Source: Montifringilla adamsi (lineage: Eukaryota; Chordata; Aves; Passeriformes; Passeridae). From it: a stretch of DNA of 64,000 nucleotides. The notes beneath the pieces are model-generated. The model ran no database searches. It saw nothing but the letters and a program-made list of their open reading frames with translations, and had not been told where the DNA came from. The DNA lies in assembly GCA_017590115.1 (NCBI GenBank), contig JAGGNK010009114.1, positions 16,147,433 through 16,211,432 on the forward strand, read 5' to 3'. This document shows, one piece after another, positions 25,971-40,200 of this stretch. Position numbers and translations under genes: made by a program. Position 1 is the stretch's first letter. Each line of letters starts with the position of its first letter.

Positions 25971-27134
25971 ACTGAGGTGACTTCAGCAAGAGCACCAGGA
26001 GTCCTTTGTTGCCTGCACAACCAGCCCTGAACCATGATGATACTCCTTTGAGAGAGTGTTACACTGAGTAATAAAATAAATCTTAGTACTATTTCTGTGA
26101 GCAGTTTGGGGACTGGGAAAGCAATACTTATTTTGGTGTGTTTGCACTTCGTGAGGTGTACTGGTGATTCTTATGTTCTGCCTAGGAACAGAAAAACATC
26201 CTAGGTCTTTATACTGGACAACCTATAAGGACAAATTTCAAAATGGTTGCATTGAGTATCAAATTATCCAAACTATTAGGAATAACAGTGGAATACAGCA
26301 GTCACTGGGGAATGCATACAATTCTTCCGTTTTCCCAAGGATATCTGGTATCGCCTAAGGTTGCCTTCCATTCTTCCATCTGCTTAAAGGCATTTAAAAG
26401 AAGCTTGACTCCTACTAGGCTTAATTACATTTCTTATCTTACAGATTTCCAGTTATGACTTTTTTCAAAATTCTTTGCAATTTCAAGATGAAGCAGGAAG
26501 AAAAAAATGTATTTGCTCATGACCCAGATTGCTCAGTTAAAAAAAAAAAAAAATCTCCTGCAGATTTTTAATTGGAACCATCTGTTATTGCTTGTCTTTC
26601 CTGAGAAGAAAAAAAGATTTAAACTCGGTCTAGGTGTCATCTATATGTAGCATGAAAAGTTATAGCTCTAAGCTTGGGGTGAAAAGGTGTTAGGACACAT
26701 TGCAGCTGATATATCAGATACCAGCATTTTTATTAGAGACAAGGAAAATCCTTGTTAAAATTCTAGAATAAAATTTAACATCTCTCTCCCTCTTATTCTT
26801 TGCTGAAAATGTTTTGGTCGTTTTGTTACCTTTTTTTAATCTCTTGTGTAGTGAGGGAAAACCAATACACTGCAACCCGCTTTTCTTTAGGTTTTTAGAA
26901 ACATTCCAATTAATTTCTTTTTTAAAATATTTTTAAGGATGGAAAGTCTAGAGCTTCTCTGGTCATCCTGACACAGGGTTGAACCACCATCACAGTTTTT
27001 TTTTCCTTCATATGCAACACAGTGTGACTTGTATCCAACTCCTCTCAAAACCTGGTAATTTGAGAATACTCTGATTTAACTCCCTAATGGGTGATTCTGA
27101 AGAAGATGAGGACAACAGAAGACACTATCCTTGG

Positions 27135-27355
27135 CCTTCTCCTCTCCAGGCTGAACAAAAACCTCTTCTAGCATATCCAGGCACTCACCCACCTTGGTGA
27201 TTCACCTCTGAAGTCCCTTCAGTTAATCAGCATCCTTCCTATACTGAGAAGACCCCAAATGGACTTTATCCTCCAGATATGGTCTAGCAAGCACTGAATA
27301 GAGGGGACCAATCTTTCACCTCTGCCTACTGGCTGAGCTTTTGCTAGTGCAGCTC
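27135..27355 (-). mobile_element. CR1 LINE internal fragment
   Basis: On the plus strand the order CCTTCTCCTCTCCAGGCTGA, a CACCTTGGTGATTCACCTCT block, a CCTCCAGATATGGTCTAGCA block and GAATAGAGGGGACCAATC follows the reverse complement of CR1 upstream of its 3' UTR. Expected spacing is kept, but there are many substitutions. The 3' terminus is absent, so this is an internal piece. Confidence 0.8.
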
Positions 27356-30300
27356 AAAGCACAGTTGAAATTTCATATTCAGATGTAAAATATGCCATAG
27401 TCTATGGTAACCCCATTAAAAATAGATAAGAAAATTACCTAGGACAGAAGACTAAAAATATTACATTAACATCTTGATTGTATATGAAATTTGACCACAA
27501 AGAGGTGTAAAAACACTCAAGGCTAAAAATGTATCCATTTTCACATCAGGAAATATCGATGCAAATAAATTCCATCCCAGGGTGAAAAGATGTAATCATC
27601 TGTGGTGGTTTACAGCTAGTACCTCAATGCTATTTCTGAAATTATACTATTCTCTACTTCCCCTAGAGATGGTACTAACACTAGGGCCATTGAAGTAGAA
27701 TGGGAGTGAGAGGGGTTGGTGGGGGAGTCACCCTTTAGATGAAGTGTATAAAATTATTAAAATTAATGATAAAGAAAAAATGTTTCCTGCATCCATAAAT
27801 AAGAAAAGTTAATAAAATAACTTCAAGTTTAATTTTGATTGCATTGGAAAATCCTGTTTCTTACAAATTTGCTATTAGATTACATCTGTGATCACTTAGC
27901 ACTCTTTGTCTTTAGATCTCTTCCTTTCTGGTCTCATTAGCAGCATAATACTGAATTTTTAAAAATATACACTGTATATATAAAGCTATCAGGCAAGGAT
28001 ATTGTATTTAAAAAGCTCTTCATAGAAACTTCTACCCTAGGACAGCACAGAGCCAGCGCAGGTACAGGTCTGACAGGGTGTGTTTTCTGGGGTCCTGCCT
28101 CACTATAATTAAAAATGGGCTTTCATAAGTCAAAAACAAAAAAGAAAAAAACAAACAACCCACTACACTGGTTTGATTTTACTCCCTAAGTACCTGGCAA
28201 ACTCCATAGTTCGGGTTATTGCAAATCTAAAATATTTGAAAATATTAACTTTCCTGCAGCAAATTAAGACACACCCTGAAGTAAAACAGTGTTCCTATTG
28301 ATATATCACTGACAGCTGTTGAATTTTTTTTCCCCAAAAAACTCTATGAAGTCTTTATAATGATACCTGGTTTTTTTTCCACTAGAAATGACAACAAAAG
28401 TCAATGGCAGTATTTATTTTCTTTCTTGGTTCTCTTTGAAATGCTGTGTAGAACAAATATTTTTTTGTGAGAAGGCAGAACCACTGAAAATAATCAGGTA
28501 GAAGAAGACAAAAAATTGAATATTCGTAAGGTATTTGCATTTGACATGATCATACAGCTTCTAGTATTACTGCTTTTAAACACCAACGCATTCTGGGTCA
28601 GCCTGTCATTCATTTCCTAATTCCACATAAAAATAATTATACCAACTGAAGAGCAACGTTCAGACCTTTTTTCATTGATGATACGTGATGTCCATCATAT
28701 CCTCTCACAGGAAGTTCAATACAGAGCTTCAGCATACCTACTCTAATGCAAATGTCCTGAGAATGCTCTGTGCAGGGGGAATCAGCTTCATCCAGCTTTA
28801 AGCACTTAAATGAGGTGAACTAAGTTTGAAACCCAGATGACTGTAGCAAGCTATATACTCAATGAGGGAGCTTGGATGCTTGGACTGTGATTCAATTAAT
28901 TTAAAGTAATCCCTTTTTTTAAAAAAAAAAGTGTCTGAAGTCAGATAAATTGCTCTGAATGGTAAAGCTTTGTACGTATAAAAAAGGTCAGGATTTAGGG
29001 TAGAGGCACAAGGCGGCCATTGTTGACCTGGCATCATCCCTTGTAGTCCTGGCAAAGTCTCGGGACAAAATATTCCTGCTGATTATCTCTGATATTTGAT
29101 TCAGTTCAGTTTTATATGAGCATTTACTCATTAATGTGGCTGTAAAGTTTTGCCGGCCCCTAAAATATAGCATAGGATGTTGGTGAAATAATTTAGAACT
29201 CAGTAGACAGAAATGCATTAGCAGTAAGACCAAAAATATTACAGCAAAAGCAAAGCAGTGAGATGTATTCCAGTCTTGTGTTTCCAAACACAGATCTGTA
29301 GTTTCATCTATGGCCTAATTTCCTTCTGAATGCCAGTTATATTATTTGCAGACCAGATCTGGGAAAAACTGAAATATCATATTTGGAAAAACTATAGAAC
29401 AGGGAGCTTAAGGTCAAGGCCTTCAAAATAGTTCGATAATTTTGTTCCCTTTTTCCAGACTCAGTTTATTGGCTTCATTTTCTGCAATGGAAGGAGGCAT
29501 CTAAAAAAATAACTTAAAAATGTGTCCTAAATAGCTTTCCATGGTGACATAAGATATCTTTCATAACCTCTAACTCGGAACCCAGATCTTCTTACTGCCA
29601 CCAAAGAATAGTCAAAACATTATGAAAAGTAGAGCAAGGGATCCTATTATATTTACCTATGCAGCACAATAAAGAGGTTGGCATCCTCTCTTTGGAAGGC
29701 TGTTCAGCCAAGCTCTTAAATCTATGTGCCAAGACCCCTACATGTCTTCCTTAATATGAGACTGAAGACCAAAGGGTAATCTTGGAACAAACACCTACAC
29801 TTCTCTGCTGGGGCTCACAAAGATCCCAATTCCTCTAATTCTCCTTGAAACCCTGTAGACAGTTGTGTTAGTTGCTAACAACAAAAGCAAGAATAACCTG
29901 TCAAGAAGGACTTCCTACCTTAATTCCTTGGGCCTTTGAGATGGGAGAAAAATGGGGAAAAAAAGGGAAATAAACTCTTGAACTCTAGCAAGACTGAGAA
30001 GAATTTTTTTTTTCAACATACCTAGAAACAGTCACAAGTACCTAGTAGGATTCATGAACTATGCTCTGCGTGAAATCAAGTAGGCAATTAGAAACAAAAA
30101 AATCCTATTTGGGACCTATTCAACCTAAGAGTCATCTAAATTGCTAGGATTTTAGCACATATGGGTGATACCCATAGCAGGACAAACTGCTTTCAGGCAC
30201 ACTACTGAAAATCTGGGGTCACTCTGCTGTGGTCACTTGTGGTGATGGCTTTTCTGCAAGACCTTTTCAATACAGCTAATGCCATTAAAATCTGGCAGGA

Positions 30301-33300
30301 GGCATCAGCATGTATTTCATTTCTACTGTTCTTTTGATCTGCCAGGATTTGCATGATCAGGGGTTAGTATTTAAACTGGAGAGACTGTTTCATCAATGAA
30401 GGGAAAACAAGCAAGCACTATAACCAAGTCCTTTCAAGGCCTGTTGCCTCAGAGCATGACTTACAATTTGAAATGAAAAGATATGAATAACAAAATAAAA
30501 CTTCACTGACACACTGCTGGCTGCAATTCCCAGAAACACATCTTCCCCCTGGATCCCCGCCTTTTTCTTTTCATTTTATAACTCCCAAGACACAAGATAT
30601 GAAGAAAATCTTTAAATCTTTCCTAGGGCTTTACTCAGGATAAGCCTGTACTGCAGCCTGCAGTTGTGTGAATACACTGGATGGTGCTTTAAATGAGATG
30701 AGTTAGATCCTGGACTCAGTCACCTTGCAGCAACACAACACCCAGTGTGAGCTGATTCTCTCCATTTCTTCAGGTTACAGAGGGATTAATGCTAAGCAAA
30801 CAAACACGCCTCTGGCTGGGAATACACGAGGAGGAAGTGCAGTGGTGTGTTTCACCAAAACTGTCAAACAAAAACGACAGTGGTGGCCAGCTGGACATTT
30901 TTTGGAAAGAACAAGTTTTCATCAGAAAGTGACGATTAGCCCTACACAACAAGAGTCCTTAGGAAGACAACAAACTTACTGGCATTTAAAATAAGAAAAG
31001 ATAATTTAGAACAACTAAAGGTCTTTTTTAGTCTGTAACGTGACCATTTTTCTGCTATTTTATATTTCTGTTTGAATAAGGTAGTATCAATGCTCCTTAT
31101 ACTGCATTACTTTGTTTTTAAAGAATTATTTCACAGGAAATTTAAAGTCCTCCTCGTTGCATTGCAGGCCACAGTATCTGCTGCATTGTCTTTTCCTTCA
31201 GTCTCACCTTATATACCCATTTGATTATTCTGCTTATGCTCTCCTTTACCGGATTTGAGCCCCAGACACAAATGAAAATTTACTGCACTTACACAGTGAT
31301 GGTTCACTAGAACCATAACTGTGAGTAGCATCTCAGTAGAAGCTGCCATAGCCTGGGTACTTCCCAGTAGGAGCTTTGTTCAGGTATTATATGGTGAGAT
31401 GGAGGCTTGAATGAGTGTTTCAACAACTGATGAAGCCTTCTAAAGTAAACAATGAAAAATAAAATTAATATCCAGCCTTGGTTCTTCCACTTCCATAATA
31501 ATTCAAAGGCAAGATACCTTCTCTTTAACCCAATGCACGTTGCCCTGTCACACTCTTAGCTTTTTAAGAAATAAAGAGGTACTTGAAATACTTTAGGAGT
31601 TATTTCCACTTCTCTGCTTCACTGTATAGCAATGATTATACTCCTCAGTTCATCCTGCTCTGTGGTCAAATAGCCTTTCCTTTATATGATGAAACTTTTT
31701 CTTCATGTAGCTGCATGAGTATTGATATGAATGATCTTTTTGTTGCCGGTCATAGTTGGTGTCAAGAATTTATAAACATGTAACTGTAACAAAGCCCCTG
31801 CCTCAGCTCATTAAGAGTGGAATTTTCACTGATGTGAAGAGATGCAACCAAACACAAAAATTACTGAGACACTTCTGACAGGATTGGCTCTAAGTGTGAC
31901 CACTATTTTGATTAGTATTGAAACTTGGAATCTCATTGTTGCCACAATCCATAGTCACTATACAAGAGAATGTGTGCTCCAAGAAAAAGGACAAAATCTT
32001 GACCACATATGAGGTGAATCATAAGACTTCTATTTGGCATGACTAGAGGTATCAAGACCTTTGCATGAACTGTGAATTCAAACTGTTAATGCACCGAGGG
32101 AAGGAAGAAAAAAGGTAAAAATAGGAATATGAGAACAAATGTGACTAGGTGGCTTTTATTCCTTCTTTTAATTCAGATAAAGACAGAATCATGAGTACTA
32201 CCACAATGAAGGCATCTAGGAATAGGAAAGGGAATTACAGCCATCTGTAGCTGAGACTGGCAAAGTCAGAAACACTTGTAGTTCACTTATTCATTTGTTT
32301 AATATTCAATTGTCATTAGTCAGCCCAAAGAGGACTAGGCTACTTGTTAGCAATATTGTGTTATATTCTTTGCTAAAAATATGTCCAAATGGGACTGACC
32401 TGCTCTTAAAAGGTTAATACATGCCTCTGAAATCTGAAAGTAAAAGGTCTTATAGGTGTTTATATCACATACAATATCCAATCAGACATTAACTCTTTGA
32501 TTTTTTTTAAAGATATAGAAAAGCTTCCGCTGTCAGCCATTTCTATTGTAAGGAAAAGTGGGTCAGCAAATAGATACAGAACAGCTGAACACCATAGCTG
32601 GTCTCTAATATACTGTAAAAATAAAATGAGAAATAAATACACAGAGCAAACTGAAATTTTACAGTTCTTTCCACATATGCATAGAGACATATTGTCAGCG
32701 AAAAGTCAAAGTTAAAATCAGTTTCAGGATGTGTTCTGGATCCAGAGTCCACAAGCAAAATTTTAACAAGAATATATTTTCTATTATATACATGTTCTTC
32801 CCTCCTCTATAAATTCCTGAGATACCCAGACTAAAAACAGGATGTTGTCTGAATGATGACAGAAAATGATGTGGAAAACTGAATGAACATAAGGTCAAAT
32901 GGAAAACTGAAATGTACTGAAAAACTACAGAGGAGCTAGGTTCTTTCTGGTATTACTTACACACGTGATTGATGAAACTTGAAGTGGAAAAATGGTCTCA
33001 TGTTTGGAATGATGGACATAGATTTTGACAACTAAACTCGGTTTTCTGGACTTCCTGGTTAACCTGAAGTTAATTCACTTTAGTTATCTGATACAGATAT
33101 TGCTCCTGTCATTTCTGGTTCATACTTAAATTGTAAACTCTTCAAGGCAGAGCTCTTCTCACATTATGAATGTGTTCAGCAGCTGACAAGAGAGGTCTCT
33201 GGCTCCTGGTCTACAAATGCAGTGTCATCAGGCAAAACATCCCAATTCTTTCCTTCCTTTCCCCCAGCTGAAACCAGAGAATTGGCTTGCTCTCCTTTGC

Positions 33301-33416
33301 TTCCTGAGGACTGAATCCTCCCTTACTCCACAGAAGCAATGGAAAAGAATCCCATTTCCCTTTATATGCACGTTCCCAAGGTTAGCCCTCACCAGTGTGA
33401 AAAAAGGTACTTAGAC
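27356..33416. other. Non-coding stretch between two CR1 pieces
   Basis: I see no gene, transposon or structured repeat beyond short homopolymers such as T7A10 near 28914. A three-run G tract near 27704-27726 lacks the fourth run needed for a G-quadruplex. Open frames reach only 99 codons. Confidence 0.65.
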
Positions 33417-33530
33417 TCATAGAATAGGGTTACAAGGGCCCTATGGAAATCATCTGGTCACCTGCTCTGCTCAAAGCAGGGCCAAGCTCCAAGCCAGATC
33501 AGCCTGCTCTGGGTTTCACCCAGCCAAATT
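33417..33530 (-). mobile_element. CR1 LINE, short 3' remnant
   Basis: The plus strand reads TCATAGAATAGGGTTACAAG and then a CATCTGGTCACCTGCTCTGC block with CTCAAAGCAGGGCCAAGC. This is the reverse-complement order of the CR1 3' end (octamer, then the GGTTGGAAGGGACC-like and CATCTAGTCC-like blocks). It is about 110 bp, decayed and 5'-truncated. Confidence 0.75.
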
Positions 33531-36500
33531 TTCCCTTATTATTAGAATTCATAATCATTGTTTGTGTGTTGACCTTTTGGTGCTGGTGGTCATTTTGTAT
33601 TTTTTTTTCTTTTTTACTTTTTGGTAGGAGCTCTTAAATCTTAGCTCTCAGTCAGGACTAGCTTTACACTGAATTTTCTTGCTATTTTAAAGCCAGCTGA
33701 AAGCTGAGTGAAAGTTGACACAGTCAACTGTATTTTTCTCTCAATTTTTTTTTTTCATTTTGTTGCGTAATTTCAATGAAAATTTCATATAAGAAACTGT
33801 TTCCACATCCAGAAATAGTGACCTCAGTCTTCATCCTTATATTCTTAGTCTTTTTTCTCATTTTTCATGCTTTTTAAATGAGTCATGTTAATTTGTAAAA
33901 AGTCAATTGATATAAAGGTAATGGGTTTTTGAGAAAGCTGTTAACACTAATTTGCTTAATTAACAAATCATGTATAAAATCATGCTCACTATAAACACTG
34001 CTGTGGAGCAAATGCAATCCATTAACATTCATAGGAAGGCATCTTGTTCAGCTTTGTCACAAAGGTTTAACTGCTGATGAGCAGAGTTTGAATCCTGAAA
34101 GCTGGAAAAATGCAGTTTTCTGTTGTATATCCATTAAACTCTCCAAGACTGCTCCTTGGGCTGCTGTCAACTGCTCTCATCTGCCCTGTTGTCCTGTGTA
34201 GCTAAAGGGGATGTGTCTTATCACAGAATAGCATAAATTAACAGTGCAGCATTTGGAAGTTTGAGGTGAGTATGCTGCTTGTGGGACAGGAGTAGATCTG
34301 TTAGGAATGGTAATAAAATCAAGCGGGGGCGGGGGTGCCAGGGCATGGTGAAATGGAAGATAGGGCAAGAGAGAAAAGTACAGCACACCATAACCAGTTC
34401 CTCTGGTCACAGAAGAAAATAATTTCTTCAAATCATTACCACAGATGTAAAGTAGATATTTTATTCTAGTGAACCATCTGTGCATTGATGAACCAGTTTA
34501 CAAAACCCAGCAGTTTCAGCTTATTAGGGCCTTTCTCACTCTGCTAGGTAAGCATGACAGCCCTGCCCGGGAGTCAGTGAGTTACTAGCCACGATAGGGA
34601 CTGGTCAGAAGCCAGTAACACATTAGATTTTCCATTCACCAGGCAGGATTTACTTCTTTTAGAGTGATATTGCTTTAATGGAATCAAGCTGCTCTGATTT
34701 ATTCTATGAAAGAAATTACTTTTCTTTCAGCCTCCTTTTGGATTTGATTTAGTGCAACAGTTAGCTGCTATCCTCTATGATACTGAGTGTTCATTAGCTT
34801 GCAATAACCACTATAGTAGTTGACAGGTTTCAGATCTTGCTGTGCCAAACTCAGACCCAGACTTCCAAGGTTTCCATCCTTGAGTTTTCAGAGACTCCAT
34901 TATTCAGTTTTGACCAAAGGCAGGATCATCCTTCACAGTTATATGACAACTATGAGGCATTTAGACATGAAAAGAGATGAATTAAATTTCATTTTATGGA
35001 GGACACCTTGTAAGAAAGACAAAGGACAGGTAAATTGTATATTGATGCAAAATTGGGCAGTTCTCACAAATATAGTTCCTAAATAACCATCTAAGAATTC
35101 TTAAAGATATCTGCAAATAGATAGTAAGCTATTTGCAATAAATTATTTAAATTATCATGGCAGCTGTGATACTCAATATAAAATGAGCTTTTACTTTTTT
35201 TTTTGTCAAAAAGTATTTTAGACATTCCCCTGGTCAAGGGTGTGCAGACTGTTCTATATTACATGAACTTGCTTTTATACATTAACAGCTGTGTTCATTT
35301 TACTGTATATTTACAATCATCAGACAGAGCAGGGAAACATGAGGAGGGCTTTATCTAGTCAGCTTTGAGTAGCAAGAAATTTCCTGAAACTGACTGCACA
35401 TCATTTATTATAACCCATATAGCAGGTAGTCAAGGTCATGGGCACGTTCCAGCTAAAGTTTGGTGAAGGCCATACCATTCCAGATTCCTGAATATTGTTA
35501 TTGCTTCAGAAATTTTCTAACATGGATGAAGGATATTTAAAAAGAAACCTGACTCCTCTTGAGATGAGTTTGCTGCCCTTTTCTCAAACAGAAATCTTTC
35601 TGCATAAGCTGTATCAGTCCCCATCAGTCTGTTTCATCAGTCCCTCTGGTACAACACACACAAAGCCAAGAGAGGATGAAGGCAGGGTTCTTGAAATCTG
35701 GGACATTGCCTAGAAAAGCCATGAATGCAACTAAGCCAAAGTCATAATGTTGGACAAGGGCTCACTACACATCTGGTTTCTGACTGCCAGCCATCTGTTA
35801 AGTGGATTGGGTGTTGGCTGAAAAACCCATTATCAAGAGAAAAACAAAGGGCTGCGAATTGGGAAAAGACAAGTGAGAAGTGAAAAGGCAATAAAAGAGG
35901 GAAAAGGTGAATGATGGAAAGTTTATGAAGATCACACTGACATTTTACCAAAACTTTTGCCAGCCAGCTATAATTCTTAAGAAGCCAATTGGGTGCAAAA
36001 TTCTTCTCTCAGAGAAAAGACAGCTTTGAAAAAAAAATATTAAAATCATGGAAGATGCTGCTAAGAAAAACAGTAGTGATTGTATATTATACAATATGAC
36101 CAGGAATAATTAATACAAATTATCCCTTCAGAAATTCTGCTCTACTGTACTTTACAGAATACTTTATAGAAGTTTTACAGGAAAAATCTAGTCCAAGTTG
36201 AAAACATATGGAAATGCCAATATGCCTATGTGTGCGTATGTATGTATAAATATATATCTATCACCCTGCAGTTTCACTGAAACTGTATTGAATCATACCA
36301 GCCAAAGAGCTGGCTGCCTAAAATGAAAGGGTTATAAAATATAGCAATATCCCAGTGGAAAATGCATATCAATATACAGCTTCTGTGTGATACTAGTTTC
36401 ATTGATTTTTGACAATAGTCTGTGTATGAATGAGCTGTAGTTAATAGCATAGGAAGTTTTAAGCCTCCCTCTCTTAAGTACTGCTTATTTGTTGCAACAC

Positions 36501-36829
36501 CCAGCTACTGAGCATGAGGCATCTTCAGCTGCTGGCTGCCATGGAACTCAATCATAGTGCTCTGTGTCCCATGTCACATGAATTGTTTGGGAAATTAATG
36601 CAGTGTGCATATGTGTGTGGGCGTGTGAAAGAAATGCAAGCCTGCCTGAAATTCAGATAAATCTCTGAAGAAAACCTGCAGATGCTCACCCATGGTATAC
36701 CAGGCAGACAGGCATGTAGAGAAATTGTAACATGGCACTCATTTGCTCAGTCTGTATCTCTGTTATACGAATCTCACACCACTAGCAAGCTTTCATATAT
36801 ATTCTCTGTAGATCCTTCATTAAATCATA
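33531..36829. other. Non-coding stretch
   Basis: The AT-rich part 33855-34090 is free of simple repeats, with words such as TTTGCTTAATTAACAAATC, and could be conserved. A short alternating purine-pyrimidine tract lies at 36225-36255. The 102-codon minus frame at 34177-34485 has no recognisable domain. Confidence 0.6.
34323..34344 (+). promoter_or_regulatory. Isolated GC-box
   Basis: GCGGGGGCGGGGGTGCC contains a strong Sp1/KLF-type GGGGCGGGG core. There is no CpG island or TATA context, so promoter activity is doubtful. Confidence 0.3.
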
Positions 36830-37200
36830 TTTAGTGATTGATTAATTTGTTAACAGGACAGAATTATCTTATGACTCCATATTAATGTTCCTTAAGAAGG
36901 CTAAACATTAATAAACTTTAATATGACAGTAAAACTTTAAGAGGCACAGTACCATCTGAATTCCTCCTCCTTCAGATCAGATGCTGCAGAATGACTAAAC
37001 ATTATTCTGCTCACTTTATGTAAATGAAGGAGATGGGAAGCTAAACCTTAAGCAATTTAATAATGTCTTGATTGTATGTCATTTAGGATTAACTAACCCT
37101 GATTAAGCAGGACCTTACAAATACATCAACAGCCTGCAATTAACATGCTGTTGGTAAACAGAATTACAACTTTTGTTTATCACTATAAGTAGCATGAATA
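36830..37200. promoter_or_regulatory. Candidate conserved non-coding element
   Basis: This AT-rich block is free of simple repeats and recognisable transposons. It is dense in short developmental-factor-like motifs, such as GATTGATTAATTTGTTAAC near 36835, AACCCTGATTAAGC near 37096 and TGCAATTAACATGCTG near 37135. The texture resembles vertebrate conserved non-coding elements. Conservation itself cannot be judged from one sequence. Confidence 0.25.
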
Positions 37201-40200
37201 AGTGTTATACTTCTGCTTGCAATACCTAGTAGTCAAAATCATGAAATCTGGTGGATTTTTAGCACTCCTGATGTGTCCTCAGAAAAGTGTTGTGAAGGAA
37301 AAAAGCTAGTATTTCTAAAAATGTCTTACTGTATATATATGATAGGTTATACTACATAGTCCTCAGTAAACCACACCACCAAGCAGAGCTCTGTAGAAAG
37401 CAGAGGTAGTTCAGCAGCACCTTCAGAGTGGATGACAACTTGGAAACCAAAGTACTAAAAGAAAAGATGTTCTCACAAGGTGCCTGTAAACTGGCTTTGT
37501 CCTGTTAACAGACACATCTGCTTCACAGTTCTTGGAGAACCATATGGGATAAGAATACAGGACTGCCCATTCAAGACTACTGGAGCAGGGCTCTTCAATC
37601 CCCTTCCCAGAAAATCCCAAAGCCCATTACCAAAGAAAGCTGCACCCAAGTGGATGCTGCTGCACTGATGCCAATGCACTCAAGCGCTTCTCTGACAGGA
37701 GCTGCTGGCAATGACACTCTAAATCCCAAAGTGCTCCACATCCAGCCTTCCAGCTGTCCTCCTTGAGTGCTGCAGGTCTGTTCACACACCCTTTCACACT
37801 TTCTACCAGCTGAACAAATGACTGACCTAACCTCCCTCCAGCTGTGCTGCACAGCTTTTTAGCTCTCCTTATCTCTGCCTGCTGAACCACTCACGTGAAT
37901 TCTCTTGTCTCAGGCAAAAGGACATGAGGTCAGCAAGGAGCAGCTGTTTAAAGTGCTTTGGAAAATTCAGATAATTTTAACTTAAATGCATGAAGAAGCC
38001 ATTCTTGCAAGCAACTGAGCTTGCCAGTCACCAAAGACTTTTAGCTTGGGTAGAGGTTTTACAGAAGTTGGTATTGGCACCTAATGAAAATGCCATGGCA
38101 CACTTCCCAGCTACAAGAAAAATGGGTAGAAAACAAGGCACTGGAATTGAAGAAGGAGAGTCAAAAGCAAAAGTCCTGACAACATATGATTTTTTAAAGC
38201 ACTTGACTCATTTCCTCAGAAGAACTCTGCTCTGCTAAGGATAGCCTGAATTGCCAGGAATGAATGACAATACACTCCCACCAATCAGACTCCTCCTTTC
38301 TGAAATACTTTCTATCCAGAAGCATTCAAATCATAAGCACAATTAGCATTGGAATAAAGATGCAAATCATGATACTTAATTTCAGTTATTGGTGTCTTTC
38401 CCATCCCTCATGTTAGTTAGTTGCAGTTCTTAGATGATGTCTTCACTTCAGAGGCCACGTTTTTTGACGTTAAAATGATGGTGATAAGGACCAGTCTGTA
38501 AAAAACTGATTTTCAAAAAGAACCACAAAGATCATTCAGTAAAGCCAATAGAAGCTCATCTGATAACTCCTTTAGGATTAGAGCTAGGTGGAAAATTTTG
38601 ATTTTCCAGTTACTAGTTTTGAGAGAAAAATTGGTCTTTGGTGTTTTTTTAAAAAAAAAAAATTATTTAATTTTAACCAGAATTAAACCTTTTTTCCTTC
38701 TCCCTGATTTTGAGGGGTTTTTTTGTTCCATAAGGGAGTTCATCACTTAGCATGATGTATACTGTATAAATTATAGTATCTGGGGTTTGCCTGACTCCTA
38801 GGTCTTTCCCAGGATGTTTACTTGGCCAAGGGCCTTGGTCACTTTGGAACTGAATGATCAATATCTAAAGCAAAAGAGAAGCTCTTCAAGTTTCCTAGTG
38901 TATTAAGGAAGGGGCCTCACAAAGTTCTACTGTGAGGAATCAGATGTAGGGAAGAGAGTAAAAGGTCATCAAGATTTATGAGTTCACAGTTGGCTGTCTC
39001 AAGAATGCGTGACACCTGAAAATTTTATTAATAATGTTTTCTGAAGTTATCTCTAGACTTTAATAAGGGAAAGAATTACCTAGCTTGAAAATAATAATCC
39101 GAAAATATCCCTACTTTTCCAAAAGATTCTTTGGTCTACTAGCAGAAAACTTTCAGGAGCAGCACATTTCCATTTCCTACATCTTCTTCATAGGATACAG
39201 ACAAGCCTGTCTCTTAGCATTTAAGCTCCAACTAAAAACAACCCAAAAGAATCAGGGAAAAGAAAAATAAAGTGGAATTGGGGGAAGGAGAATAAAAGGA
39301 GAATCTGCTTAATCTGCTTCCTGGCTTTGGCCACCAACCAATACTCACTGAGTGGTCTTGCATCTAAATGGATGATAAACGGATTTTAACAATTGCATGT
39401 GGTCAGCCTTGTGCCAGATACAGAACTGACTGGTGCCAGTGCCTGTGCTCTGCACTCACAACAGACAGCTGAGAAGCTGAGGGAGCTCTGCTCTCTTAGT
39501 GAAGTTTGGCAGCCTGTACAGTCTCCAGTACTTACAGGAATTTGTAAGCTCACATTGTCAGAACCCCATAATCACAGGGCCATACCACATGGAGACTATT
39601 GCTTTCCTTGGTCTAAAATACACTCATAGAAGATTCATTATCTGGACACCTATTATAGCTAATTCAGAATCTGGATATCATAAAAAAAGACTCAATTTTT
39701 TTTCCCTAAAAAAATGTTAATCATTAAAAGCAGTTATTTAACTCTTTAATTTCTTCTCTGTATACATTATAAGAAGACATAGAATAGTTCTCACTGAAAA
39801 GAACACAAAACCCATACATAGTCCCAGGTTTTATCTTTTCCTTTTTTGGTGTTTTCTAGATCTTCACTGAATTTCTTTTTCCCTTGGAACACATGAGATG
39901 GTAAGAATGCATGTGCAGTATGGCAGATCAAAGAAAACTGTATGCCGTGCTTTTTATTTCCTTATATGACTTGTGTGGTGTGTAACAAACAGTAAACTTT
40001 GCCTAGATCCAGCACATATCATGTTAGAGCAATCTTCTCCCTGTTCTCTTCATTCCCAAAATGACAGTGTGGCACCAAAAGCTCTGGTAGTTCTACTCTT
40101 TCCTTTCCACATTTCATGCAAGCTGAAAACATGTTACTATTTGCACACTGATAAGTAATCCTGATAAATAAGACTGGTTTTCAGCCTGGTTTGAAAGCAG

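Noticed and set aside
27704..27726. G-rich tract considered as a G-quadruplex
   Set aside because: Only three G-runs of three or more; the fourth is missing.
37420..37890. Overlapping minus-strand frames in a GC-richer patch, considered as a retroviral or transposon remnant
   Set aside because: No catalytic motif, zinc knuckle, LTR or terminal repeat can be seen; higher GC alone lengthens open frames.
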